Below, piece after piece: positions 26,958 through 34,959 of a stretch of 64,000 nt of DNA. Location of the stretch: positions 1,178,001-1,242,000 of the forward strand of contig JAXLYE010000001.1 in the NCBI GenBank assembly GCA_046351595.1, read 5' to 3'. The position numbers and the translations under genes were made by a program. Positions within the stretch are counted from its first letter, which is position 1, and each line of letters starts with the position of its first letter. Below the pieces are notes generated by a model. That model worked only from the letters and a program-made list of their open reading frames with translations, was not told where the DNA came from and did no database searches. The stretch is from JAXLYE01 sp046351595 (lineage in GTDB: Bacteria; Myxococcota_A; Polyangia; Palsa-1104; JAEUJZ01).

Positions 26958-28823
26958 ATGGGTCTTCGCGAGCCGGACGAGGTCTCTACCGCCCACCTCA
27001 TGCGTAGCGCGCTGGCGCTGCGCCGTCGCTATGTGCTGGCGCTGGCGTCGCTGGCGATCTTGGCCCTGGTCGGCGGGCTGCTCTTGCGGGCGGTCATCAA
27101 GCGGCACCGGGCGATCAGCGCCCACATCATGCAGGTGCTCGGGCAGCAGCGGACGCTGAGCCAGGCGCTGTGCAAGGCGGCGCTGGCGCTGACCACCGCC
27201 GATCGGGCGCCCGAGCGGCAGTCCTACCGCGGCGAGATCGCCACGGCGCTCAACGGCTGGCGCGGCTCGCACCAGGCCATGCTGCAGAACGAGCTCATCC
27301 GCGAAGCCCAGGCACAGGCGGGCGCCCCGGCGCGGCAGCACCTGCAGACGCTGGTGCCCGAGTTCGAGGCCATGGCCAGCGCCGCCGAGCGGCTGCTCAC
27401 GCTGACGCAGGGCGAGCCGGCCGCCGACCTCAAGAAGCTCGAGGTCGAGGTCGACACGCTGCTCGTGCACGAGCGGCCCTACCAGGCGGCGCTGGAGACG
27501 CTGACCCAGGACTTCGTGCGCGAGTCCGCGGCGCGCGACGAGGCGGCCGAGGACGCGGGCCTGGTCGTCACGGCGGCGCTCTTGCTCATGCTCGGGCTCG
27601 AGAGCCTGCTGATCTTCCGGCCGGCGCTGCGGCAGCTGGAGCGCAGCATCGCGGACCTGGCCGCGGCCTGGACCGAGGTGTCGCGCGGCGAGCGGGAGCG
27701 CAAGGCCATCCTCAACGCCCTGCCGGACCTGCTCATCCGCTACGACCGGCGCGGCAGCTACCTCAGCGCCTACTCCACCAGCAGCGAGATCCCGGCCGCG
27801 GTGCAGGAGGCGCTGCGCGGCCGCTCGCTCGACAGCCTGGTGCCGCCGACCCAGCACGCGGCGCTGCTCGGCAGCATCGCCCAGGTGCTGGCGCGCGGCG
27901 GCGTCGAGCGCCTGGACTGCATGCTGCCGAGCGTCGACGGCGGCGAGGGCAGCGCCGAGGCCACCGCCAGCCAGTCCGGCGTCATCGCTGACATCGACGG
28001 GCAGCAGGCGGAGCTGCGGCTGGTGGCGCTCGGCGCCGACGAGGTGCTGGTCCTGGTCCGCGACGTCACGACGCAGCGCCACATCGAGCGCAGCGTGCTC
28101 GAGGTGGTCGAAACCGAGCAGCAGCGCATCGGCAAGGAGCTGCACAACGGCGTCTGCCAGAGCATGGCCGGCGTCAGCCTGCTGACCCGGTCGCTGGTGC
28201 GCGAGGCCGAGCGCGGCGCGCCGATCACCCCGGCGCAGCTCGACTCGCTGGCCCGCCTGCTCGAGCCGTGTGTCGTCGAGGCGCGGCGCATGGCGCGCGG
28301 CCTGGTGCCGGTGGAGCTCACCAGCCACGGCCTGGCGGTGGCGCTGCAGCGGCTGGGCGAGGACGTCGCGTCGCAGCACCGCGTGCCGATCGAGAGCCAC
28401 ATCGCGCTCAGCGGCTACGTGCCCTCGCCCGAGGTCGGGCACCAGCTGTACCGCATCGCCCAGGAGGCGCTGTCCCACGCCGCCCGCCACGGCGAGCCCA
28501 AGGCCATCACGCTGCGCGTCGGCATCGAGCAGGACGGCAGCCCGATCGCCCCGGCCGGCAGCGCGCCCGAGGCGCCCGAGGCACCGGCTACGAGCGGCGC
28601 GGCCCACCCGCCGCAGCACGCCGGCCGCACCGAGCTGGTGCTGACCGTGCAGTACGACGGCGGGTCCTCGCGCGAGTCGATCAAGCCGCGCGCCGGCGAT
28701 CCGCGCGGCCTGGCGCTGCAGATCATCTCGTACCGCGCCCGCTGCATCGGCGGCTTCCTCCTGGTCGATCGCCAGCCCGGCGGCGTCACCACCATCCGCT
28801 GCCGCCTGCCGCTCGGGACCTGA
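26958..28823 (+). CDS. PilJ-type sensor protein with degenerate NarX-like kinase
   Basis: A 621-residue two-TM sensor: TM1 at about 27-47 and TM2 at about 195-213, with the periplasmic part (48-194) containing VLGQQRTLSQALCKAALAL, a clear match to the PilJ-type MCP N-terminal sensor. A PAS-like segment follows (LNALPDLLIRYDRRGSYLSAYS, about 255-365), then the HisKA_3 dimerisation motif with the phosphoacceptor His in EQQRIGKELHNGVCQSM. The catalytic domain is odd: the N-box reads QEALSHAARHG, without the magnesium-binding Asn (normally NNALKH), and a 30-residue linker splits it; the last box is RGLALQIISYRARCIGG. It may be a poorly active kinase or a decoy. It is 95 bp upstream of the receptor-like gene on the same strand and could be coregulated. 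Confidence 0.82.
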   Translation: MGLREPDEVSTAHLMRSALALRRRYVLALASLAILALVGGLLLRAVIKRHRAISAHIMQVLGQQRTLSQALCKAALALTTADRAPERQSYRGEIATALNGWRGSHQAMLQNELIREAQAQAGAPARQHLQTLVPEFEAMASAAERLLTLTQGEPAADLKKLEVEVDTLLVHERPYQAALETLTQDFVRESAARDEAAEDAGLVVTAALLLMLGLESLLIFRPALRQLERSIADLAAAWTEVSRGERERKAILNALPDLLIRYDRRGSYLSAYSTSSEIPAAVQEALRGRSLDSLVPPTQHAALLGSIAQVLARGGVERLDCMLPSVDGGEGSAEATASQSGVIADIDGQQAELRLVALGADEVLVLVRDVTTQRHIERSVLEVVETEQQRIGKELHNGVCQSMAGVSLLTRSLVREAERGAPITPAQLDSLARLLEPCVVEARRMARGLVPVELTSHGLAVALQRLGEDVASQHRVPIESHIALSGYVPSPEVGHQLYRIAQEALSHAARHGEPKAITLRVGIEQDGSPIAPAGSAPEAPEAPATSGAAHPPQHAGRTELVLTVQYDGGSSRESIKPRAGDPRGLALQIISYRARCIGGFLLVDRQPGGVTTIRCRLPLGT

Positions 28824-28905
28824 CCGCGTTCCGGTCGGTATCGGCGTGCGCCCGGACACATCGGGCGTTCCCCTATTTTTTGTTCGCGCCCGTCGGACCC
28901 TGTGC

Positions 28906-28911
28906 CAAACT
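28906..28911 (+). promoter_or_regulatory. Putative leaderless -10 element (CAAACT)
   Basis: CAAACT ends exactly 6 nt before the GTG at 28918, matching three consensus positions only. It is cited mainly because the spacing equals that of better examples and it selects the GTG start. Confidence 0.25.
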
Positions 28912-28917
28912 GGCCGC

Positions 28918-30090
28918 GTGCGCCGCAGGCGGCTCCGTCCCCTCTCCTCTCGCAACTCGTCGCTACGCCCTCTCTGCGCCGGTCTGCGGCGGCTCGTCGC
29001 CGCCCTCGCCCTCGCGCTCCTGCTCGGCAGCCCCGGGGCGCGGGCCGCGGAGCCGCTGCGGGTCGCCCTGTCGCAGCGCTCGATGCCCTGTACGTTCTTC
29101 GCCAACGGCCAGTGGTACGGCTCGTTCCACGAGACCTGGTCCGAGATCGCGGCGAGCGCCAACCTGCCCTTCCAGCTCGAGAGCGCCGCCAGCTTCCGCG
29201 AGCTTTTGGAGGCCGGCCAGAGCGGCAAGGTCGACGTCGCGGTCGGCTGCGTCAACATGACCCCGGACCGCCTGCTCAAGTACCGCTTCAGCGTCCCGAT
29301 CCAGGAGGACGGGATCTCGGTCCTTATGCGCAAGGAGACGGCGCAGATCTGGCTGCCGATCCTGCAGACCGTCTTCTCCGTCGATCTGCTCGGGCTGCTC
29401 GGCGGCATCCTCGGCTTCGTGCTGCTCATCAGCCTGATCATCTGGAAGGTCGAGGGCTACGACCGCCAGGACGGGACGCGGCAGCAGGGGCGACCGCGCA
29501 CGTTCTCGAAGCTGTTCCAGATCCTGCTCACCGGCCCGGGGACCAACGTCATCGCCTCGACGGTGCGCGGCAACAGCCTGATCGGGCTCGTGTACTTCGT
29601 GCGCATCGTCGCCGCCTCGGTGCTCGTAAGCTTCGTCTCGGTCAACATCATCAAGCGCTCGGCGCAGGACACCGGCGGCGCGATCCGCGCGGTGCAGGAC
29701 CTGGCCGGCAAGACCGTGTCCGTGGGCGCCGGCAGCGTCAGCGAGCACTGGGTCGCCGGCTACAACGAGACGGTCGACGCCAAGACCCCCGAGCGCCGCA
29801 TCCGCATCCAGGCGCAGGACAGCCTGGCGCAGGGCTGCGACGCGCTGCTCGCCGGTCAGGTGGACGCGGTCATCGCCGACAACGGCCAGATCCAGTACTA
29901 CCTGAGCAAGGTCAAGCCGCGCGTGCCGCTGCGCGTCGCGCTCAGCAACATCCACCGCCAGTCGCAGGGGCTGATCTTCTCTCCGAGCCTGCCCAGCGAG
30001 ACGGCGCTGCGCATCAACCAGGCGATCGCGCGGCTGCGCGAGAACGGCACCATCGACACCATCAAGAAGCGCTGGCAGAAGGACGACTGA
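28918..30090 (+). CDS. Ionotropic glutamate receptor-like channel protein (GluR0-like)
   Basis: A 390-residue protein with S1-M1-P-M2-S2 topology. After a signal peptide (22-44) comes the first ligand-binding lobe (47-138), then M1 (156-177), a re-entrant-like segment (198-218), M2 (221-245, YFVRIVAASVLVSFVSVNI) and the second lobe (252-386). Ligand contacts of amino-acid receptors are kept: NMTPDRLLKYRFSVP supplies T115 and R118, the alpha-carboxylate Arg position, GAGSVSEHW gives the S2 phosphate-like loop, and D321 in VDAVIADNGQIQYY the amine-binding acid. The potassium-type TVGYGD filter of GluR0 is absent. GTG 28918 is preferred to a longer frame. Alternative: a periplasmic binding protein with membrane insertion. 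The pLGIC-like gene follows 151 bp downstream. Confidence 0.72.
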   Translation: MRRRRLRPLSSRNSSLRPLCAGLRRLVAALALALLLGSPGARAAEPLRVALSQRSMPCTFFANGQWYGSFHETWSEIAASANLPFQLESAASFRELLEAGQSGKVDVAVGCVNMTPDRLLKYRFSVPIQEDGISVLMRKETAQIWLPILQTVFSVDLLGLLGGILGFVLLISLIIWKVEGYDRQDGTRQQGRPRTFSKLFQILLTGPGTNVIASTVRGNSLIGLVYFVRIVAASVLVSFVSVNIIKRSAQDTGGAIRAVQDLAGKTVSVGAGSVSEHWVAGYNETVDAKTPERRIRIQAQDSLAQGCDALLAGQVDAVIADNGQIQYYLSKVKPRVPLRVALSNIHRQSQGLIFSPSLPSETALRINQAIARLRENGTIDTIKKRWQKDD

Positions 30091-30110
30091 GCGCGCGCCC
30101 GATCGTCCGC

Positions 30111-30161
30111 AGCGCCGGCTGCGCACAGAGCGCCGGCTGCGCACAGAGCGCCGGCTGCGCG
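30111..30161 (+). repeat. Three tandem 18-nt REP-like units
   Basis: AGCGCCGGCTGCGCACAG occurs at 30111-30128 and 30129-30146, with a third copy (30147-30161) shortened at its end. Each contains GCGC-cggct-GCGC, a short hairpin. They sit between the glutamate receptor-like and channel-like genes and could attenuate or protect the transcript. Confidence 0.85.
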
Positions 30162-30241
30162 TGAAGTGCCGCCGCTCCCGACGGTGCGCGGCCCGCGTTC
30201 CCTTCCGCTCGCTGTCGGTTCACGATGGGGGAAGGACCAAC

Positions 30242-31303
30242 ATGCCGGGACCCAGACTTTGGCCCAGGACGCAGGCTCGGGAGCGCGCCGCGCGCCGCGC
30301 AGAAGCGCCAGGCCGCCCGCGCCTGCCGACGAGCGTGGCGTGGCTGCTCCTCTGCTTCCTCGGGGCGCTGCTGCTCGCGCCGCTGTGGGTCGGTGCGGTC
30401 CGCGCCGCGCCCGAGCCGGAGCCAGGGACCGCGGCCGCCGCGCCCGCACCGACGAGCCGCCCGGCGCCGCTCAAGGTGCGCGTGGGCGTCTACCTGCTCA
30501 ACGTCGGCAAGCTGGACATCGGCGCCGGCACCTACGCGATGGACTTTTATGTGTCGTTCCGCTGCTCGGCCGACTGCCAGCCGGGCAACTTCGAGATCCT
30601 GAACGGCCGCGCCACCGTCGAGAAGAACGACGACGAGCCGCGCTTCAAGGTCTTCCGCGTGCGCGCCGATCTGCTGGCGCAGCTCGACCTGCGGACGTTC
30701 CCCTTCGATGCGCACAAGCTGTCGATCGCGTTCGAGGACAAGGTCCTGCAGGACTCGGCGGTCGTGTACGAGCCGGACATGGAGATGACCGGCGTGCACC
30801 CCTCGGCGATCGTGGTCGGCTGGGCGCTGGACAAGCAGTGGCGGGTCAAGATCGACCGCGACGTCTACAGCGTGTACGGACAGAGCTACTCGCGCGCCAC
30901 CTTCACGATCGGGGTGAGCCGCCCGAAGCTGAGCGCGTTCCTGAAGAACCTGACGCCGGCGCTGATCATCACGATGAGCGGCTTTCTGGCGCTGTTCATG
31001 GGCCCGGACAAGGCGACGCAGCGGCTGACCCTGACGACGTCGGCGCTGGTCGGCGCGGTGCTGTTCCACATCAACATGACGTCGTCGGTGCCGCCGATCG
31101 GCTACCTGACGTTTGCGGACCGCATCATGATGATCAACTACCTGGGGCTGGTGGCGGTGCTGATCGTCAACGTGCGCTTCCTGGCGCTGAGCGAGGCGGG
31201 GCAGACGGACCTTCTGACCCGGCAGCTCGGCCGGACGCGGCTCCTGTGCCTGAGCAGCTTCTGCGCCGCGCACCTCGTGCACGCGCTGACGCTGACTACT
31301 TGA
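30242..31303 (+). CDS. Pentameric ligand-gated ion channel-like protein
   Basis: A 353-residue homologue of GLIC/ELIC-type Cys-loop receptors. A basic N-terminus and hydrophobic segment (32-55) export a beta-sheet ligand-binding domain (about 78-225) in which LDLRTFPFDAHKLSIAFED matches the conserved FPFD block of the family; the eukaryotic Cys pair of the Cys loop is missing, as in other bacterial members. Four TMs follow: M1 234-254, M2 260-284 (LTLTTSALVGAVLFHINMTSS), then VPPIGYLTFADRI with the conserved M2-M3 loop proline, M3 292-315 and M4 328-350. C108 and C112 could form a small disulfide. Ion selectivity and ligand cannot be read. The start ATG has GGGGAAGGA upstream. Its end overlaps the convergent flavoprotein gene by 8 bp. 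Confidence 0.82.
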   Translation: MPGPRLWPRTQARERAARRAEAPGRPRLPTSVAWLLLCFLGALLLAPLWVGAVRAAPEPEPGTAAAAPAPTSRPAPLKVRVGVYLLNVGKLDIGAGTYAMDFYVSFRCSADCQPGNFEILNGRATVEKNDDEPRFKVFRVRADLLAQLDLRTFPFDAHKLSIAFEDKVLQDSAVVYEPDMEMTGVHPSAIVVGWALDKQWRVKIDRDVYSVYGQSYSRATFTIGVSRPKLSAFLKNLTPALIITMSGFLALFMGPDKATQRLTLTTSALVGAVLFHINMTSSVPPIGYLTFADRIMMINYLGLVAVLIVNVRFLALSEAGQTDLLTRQLGRTRLLCLSSFCAAHLVHALTLTT

Positions 31304-33614
31304 AGCGCGGGCGGTAGCGTCGCACCGAGCGGTAGGGCGCGGGCCAGTCGAGCTCCCACTCCTGCTCGGCGGCGGCGTGGCGGGTAAAGTACGGATCGTA
31401 CAGGTGCGCGCGCGCGAGCAGCGCCAGGTCGGCGCGGCCGGCGGCGATGATGCTGTTGACGTCGGAGTAGGACGAGATGTTGCCGACGGCCATGGTGGCG
31501 ATGCCGACCTCGAGGCGCACGCGCTCGGCGAACGGGGTCTGGTACAGGCGGCCGTAGCGCGGCCGGGCCTCGGCCACGGTCTGCCCGGAGGACACGTCGA
31601 GGGCGTCGATGCCCTCGCGCTTGAGGGCGCGCGCGACCTCGACCGCGTCGTCGGGGGTGAGGCCGCCGGGCGCCCAGTCGTGGGCCGAGATGCGCACGGT
31701 CATCGGCCGCTCCGCGGGCCAGCGCCCGCGCACCACGCGCAGCACCTCGAGCGGGAAGCGCAGGCGGTTCTGCAGCGGACCGCCGTACTCGTCGCTGCGC
31801 AGGTTGGTCAGCGGCGAGATGAAGGTCGACAGGAGGTAGCCGTGCGCCAGGTGCAGCTCGAGCAGGTCGAAGCCGGCGGCGACGGCACGGTCCGTGGCGC
31901 GCGCGAAGTCGGCGGTGATCTGATCCATGTCCGCGCGCGTCATCTCGCGCGGCACCTGCGAGTACGAGCGGAACGGCAGCGCCGACGGTGCGACCAGAGG
32001 CCAGCCCTCGCCGGCGGGCAGCGGCTCGTGGTCGCCTTCCCACAGCAGGCAGGTCGCGCCCTTGCGGCCGGCGTGCGCGAGCTGCACGCCGATCTTGGCG
32101 CGGCTGTGCTTGTGCACGAAGTCGACGATGCGGCGCCAGGCCGGCACGTGCTCGTCGGCGTACAGGCCGGCGCAGCCGGGGGTGATGCGGCCCTCGGCGC
32201 TGATGTCGGTCATCTCGGTGAGGACGAGGCCGGCGCCGCCGAGCGCGCGGCTGCCCAGGTGCACCAGGTGCCAGTCATTGACGGATCCGTCAATAGCCAT
32301 GTACTGGCACATCGGCGAGACGACGACGCGGTTCTCGAGCACGAGATCGCGCAGCTTGAACGGCGTGAACATCGGCGGCGGCGGCCGCGGCGGCAGGCCG
32401 GGCTCCGTCGAGACGAGCGGCACCTCGACGCCGCTCTGCCGGCTCGCCTCCGCGGCCACCAGGCGATCGACCTTGTCGACGAGCGCCGGGTCGCGCACGC
32501 GCAGGTTCTCGTGGTTTAGGCGCAGGCTGCGGGTCAGCAGGCTGAAGGCGAAGCGCAGCGGCTCCTCGTTCAGATAGCGCTCGGTGTCCTCGAACCAGGC
32601 CAGGCTGGTCTGGGCCGCGCGCTGCAGGCTCTCGACCGCGGGCCGCCGCGACGAGTCGTAGGCTTTCAGCGCGGCCGGCAGCTCGGCGTGCGCGAGCAGC
32701 GCGTCGCGCAGGGCGATGGCGTCTTCCAGCGCCAGCTTGGTGCCCGAGCCGATCGAGAAGTGCGCGGTGTGCGCGGCGTCGCCCAGGAGCACCACGTTGT
32801 CGTGCGCGAACGCGCCGCAGGCCACCGTCGGGAACTGGCGCCACAGGCTGCGGTTCTTGAGCAGGCGGTGGCCGGCGAGCTGGCGCGCGCACAGCGCCTC
32901 GCAGTAGCGCAGCGTCGCGGCCTCGTCCTGCGGGTCGAGGCCGGCGTTGCGGAAGGTCTCTTCCGTAGCCTCGACGATGAAGGTCGAGCAGGCGCCGCTC
33001 TTGTCGAGGTCGTGCGCGTAGCGGTAGGCGTGCACGCGCCACAGGCCGTGCTGGTTCTTGATGAAGTAGAACGTGAAGGCCGGGAACGGGAACGAGGTGC
33101 CGAGCCATACGAAGCGGTTCGGCCGCAGATCGATCGCGGGGCGGAAGTGCTCGGCGTAGCGGGCCCGCACCTGCGAGTTGATGCCGTCGCTGCCGATCAG
33201 GAGGTCGGCCTCCTTCTGGTAGCGCTCGAGGTCTTCGGGGCGGACCTCGCTCTGGAAGCGCAGCTCGACGCCGACCTCGGCGCAGCGGCGCTGCAGGATG
33301 TCGAGCAGCACCTGCCGCGACAGGCCCGCGAAGCCGTGCCCGGTCGAGGTGATGACCTGGTCGCGGTAGTGGATCGCGATGTCGTCCCAGTGCGAAAACG
33401 CCGCGGCGATGGCGTCGTGGCTGGGCGCGTCCGCTGTGCGCAGGTGCGAGAGCGTCTGGTCCGAGAACACCACGCCGAAGCCGAACGTGTCGTCGGGGCG
33501 GTTGCGCTCGACGACCGTGATGTGGTGGCGCTGGCCCTGCGCGCGCTCCGCGTTCTTCATGAGCAGGGCGAGGTACAGGCCCGCCGGGCCGCCGCCGATG
33601 CAGACGATTCGCAT
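31296..33614 (-). CDS. Fused flavin monooxygenase / OYE-type reductase
   Basis: A 772-residue fusion. Residues 1-385 form an aromatic-ring hydroxylase: GGGPAGLYLA FAD fingerprint at the N-terminus, then GDAAHTAHFSIGSGTKLALEDA (near 280-302). Residues 412-772 are an Old Yellow Enzyme domain: MFTPFKLRDLVLENRVVVSPMCQY, LAHAGRKG, LHLAHGYLLSTFISPLTNLRSDEYGG. The arrangement equals that of 2-aminobenzoyl-CoA monooxygenase/reductase and of proteins annotated bifunctional salicylyl-CoA 5-hydroxylase, which hydroxylate and reduce CoA-thioesters of anthranilate or salicylate. No CoA ligase or ring-cleavage gene lies beside it, so the pathway is undetermined. The start fits the FAD motif at residue 2-11; no ribosome-binding site is evident. 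Confidence 0.88.
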   Translation of the reverse strand: MRIVCIGGGPAGLYLALLMKNAERAQGQRHHITVVERNRPDDTFGFGVVFSDQTLSHLRTADAPSHDAIAAAFSHWDDIAIHYRDQVITSTGHGFAGLSRQVLLDILQRRCAEVGVELRFQSEVRPEDLERYQKEADLLIGSDGINSQVRARYAEHFRPAIDLRPNRFVWLGTSFPFPAFTFYFIKNQHGLWRVHAYRYAHDLDKSGACSTFIVEATEETFRNAGLDPQDEAATLRYCEALCARQLAGHRLLKNRSLWRQFPTVACGAFAHDNVVLLGDAAHTAHFSIGSGTKLALEDAIALRDALLAHAELPAALKAYDSSRRPAVESLQRAAQTSLAWFEDTERYLNEEPLRFAFSLLTRSLRLNHENLRVRDPALVDKVDRLVAAEASRQSGVEVPLVSTEPGLPPRPPPPMFTPFKLRDLVLENRVVVSPMCQYMAIDGSVNDWHLVHLGSRALGGAGLVLTEMTDISAEGRITPGCAGLYADEHVPAWRRIVDFVHKHSRAKIGVQLAHAGRKGATCLLWEGDHEPLPAGEGWPLVAPSALPFRSYSQVPREMTRADMDQITADFARATDRAVAAGFDLLELHLAHGYLLSTFISPLTNLRSDEYGGPLQNRLRFPLEVLRVVRGRWPAERPMTVRISAHDWAPGGLTPDDAVEVARALKREGIDALDVSSGQTVAEARPRYGRLYQTPFAERVRLEVGIATMAVGNISSYSDVNSIIAAGRADLALLARAHLYDPYFTRHAAAEQEWELDWPAPYRSVRRYRPRFK

Positions 33615-33957
33615 GGGCCTCGCATATCACGCCGCTGCGCCGCCGCCAATCGTCGCAAGCGGTAACGCGGTCCGTGACGCGGTGCTGGCACGCGCGCTGG
33701 CACAGCACGCTGGCACTGGCACAGGCACACCCGCGCGCGCCCGAGCTCCCCGGGCAAAGGCTGCGTGCCGACGGCGCGCAAGTCTTGCGCGCGCCGCGCA
33801 AGCGCTGCCTGCGGTCGTGGGCCCAGCCGCGTACCCCCTTGATTTTCAAAGACGGCGCGCGGCTCCGAGCGCTGGTACGGGCGTTGCTGAAGGCCCCTGC
33901 AAGACCCTCCGGTCTAGCAAACAAGGGAAGCCGCGGGCTTCCCAAAGGAGCACAGAC
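33615..33957. other. Non-coding interval with TGGCAC boxes
   Basis: A 343-bp gap before the secreted-protein gene. TGGCAC occurs four times on the plus strand at 33686, 33698, 33711 and 33717. A TTGATT at 33839-33844 may be a -35, but no -10 fits well. Nothing else was seen. Confidence 0.4.
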
Positions 33958-34881
33958 ATGATCCGCACGACGCGTACGAACCGGCTCTCCTGCACCGCCA
34001 CCCTGCTCGGCACCCTGCTCGGCACCACGCTCGGGCTGACGCTAGTCGCCGCGCCGGCGCACGCGCTCGACGAGACGCACGCCTACGGCGTCGCCAGCTT
34101 CGGCGGCAGCGGCCAGTGCGGGACCTCGGACCTGAGCCACTCGGTGCACACCAGCACCGCGGCCAGCTTCTCGTGGATCTTCAACGTGATGAAGACCGGC
34201 GGGATGTGGGACCAGGTCTCCACGCTGAACAACACCGCCGCCCGCGGCAGCTACTTCACCGACAGCAGCAAGGGCGGCTCGTGCGGCTGCAGCGCCGACG
34301 ACACGGCGGCCGGCGCCGGCGCCGACGAGGGCGACATCTTCTACATCCACACGCACGGCAACCACAACTCGAACAGCAGCGGCCTCCTTTTGGGCAACGG
34401 CTCGTACGACTGCGAGGCGCGCACCAACCAGAACATGTTCTTCGGCAACCCCTCGGGCAGCGGCGATCTGGACATCGCGGTGGTCAAGGCGTGCCAGTCC
34501 GGTGACTACGGAGTCTGGAAGGCCGGCGGCTACCGCCAGCAGATGGTCTCTTCCGACAGCAGCTTCTCGGTCTGGAACGCCTTCCACGGCGACTCCTCGT
34601 GCGGCAGCCACGTCACCAGCTACGTGAAGTTCTACAGCCTGTTCTCGATCCTCGACGGCGTCGGCGAGAACTGGATCGACGCGGCGTACGACGACGACTC
34701 CGGCGCCGACAGCGACGACTGCCCGGTTTCGATCGTGTTCGGCTCGAGCTCGGGCGTGCGCCACAACATGTTCGAGTACGGCGGCTGGGCCGACCGCAAG
34801 AACACCGGAACCAAGAGCGGCTCCACCTACTTCTTCATCAACGGCTGCGATCCGGACAGCGGGGTGATGCTCCCGAACTGA
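33958..34881 (+). CDS. Secreted DUF6345-like protein with caspase-like dyad
   Basis: A 307-residue exported protein with a clear signal peptide (about 1-37, cleaving near AHA). I recognise the mature part as DUF6345-like: GVASFGGSGQCGTSDLSHS, then DIFYIHTHGNHNSNSSGLLLGNG and DLDIAVVKACQSGDYGVW. A strand ending in THG followed about 65 residues later by a strand ending in KAC gives a His-Cys pair like the catalytic dyad of clan CD peptidases; that reading is inference. Many Cys, Gly and Ser residues suggest an extracellular fold. AAAGGAG precedes the ATG. It is followed 78 bp later by a lipoprotein gene with a good ribosome-binding site, and the two are probably one unit. Confidence 0.7.
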   Translation: MIRTTRTNRLSCTATLLGTLLGTTLGLTLVAAPAHALDETHAYGVASFGGSGQCGTSDLSHSVHTSTAASFSWIFNVMKTGGMWDQVSTLNNTAARGSYFTDSSKGGSCGCSADDTAAGAGADEGDIFYIHTHGNHNSNSSGLLLGNGSYDCEARTNQNMFFGNPSGSGDLDIAVVKACQSGDYGVWKAGGYRQQMVSSDSSFSVWNAFHGDSSCGSHVTSYVKFYSLFSILDGVGENWIDAAYDDDSGADSDDCPVSIVFGSSSGVRHNMFEYGGWADRKNTGTKSGSTYFFINGCDPDSGVMLPN

Positions 34882-34959
34882 GGGCAGCGATTCCCAGACA
34901 GAGTCCTTTCGAACCCGAGACCCAGAAGTAGCTGAGAAGAAGAAGAAAAGGAGATTCCC

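Noticed and set aside
26064..29441. Long minus-strand open frame across the sensor kinase and receptor-like gene
   Set aside because: No recognisable domain, low-complexity composition, and the plus strand here encodes clear protein families.
33686..33722. TGGCAC boxes as a sigma-54 promoter
   Set aside because: The spacing between the GG and GC positions is 11 nt or more rather than 10, and no TTGC partner box is present.
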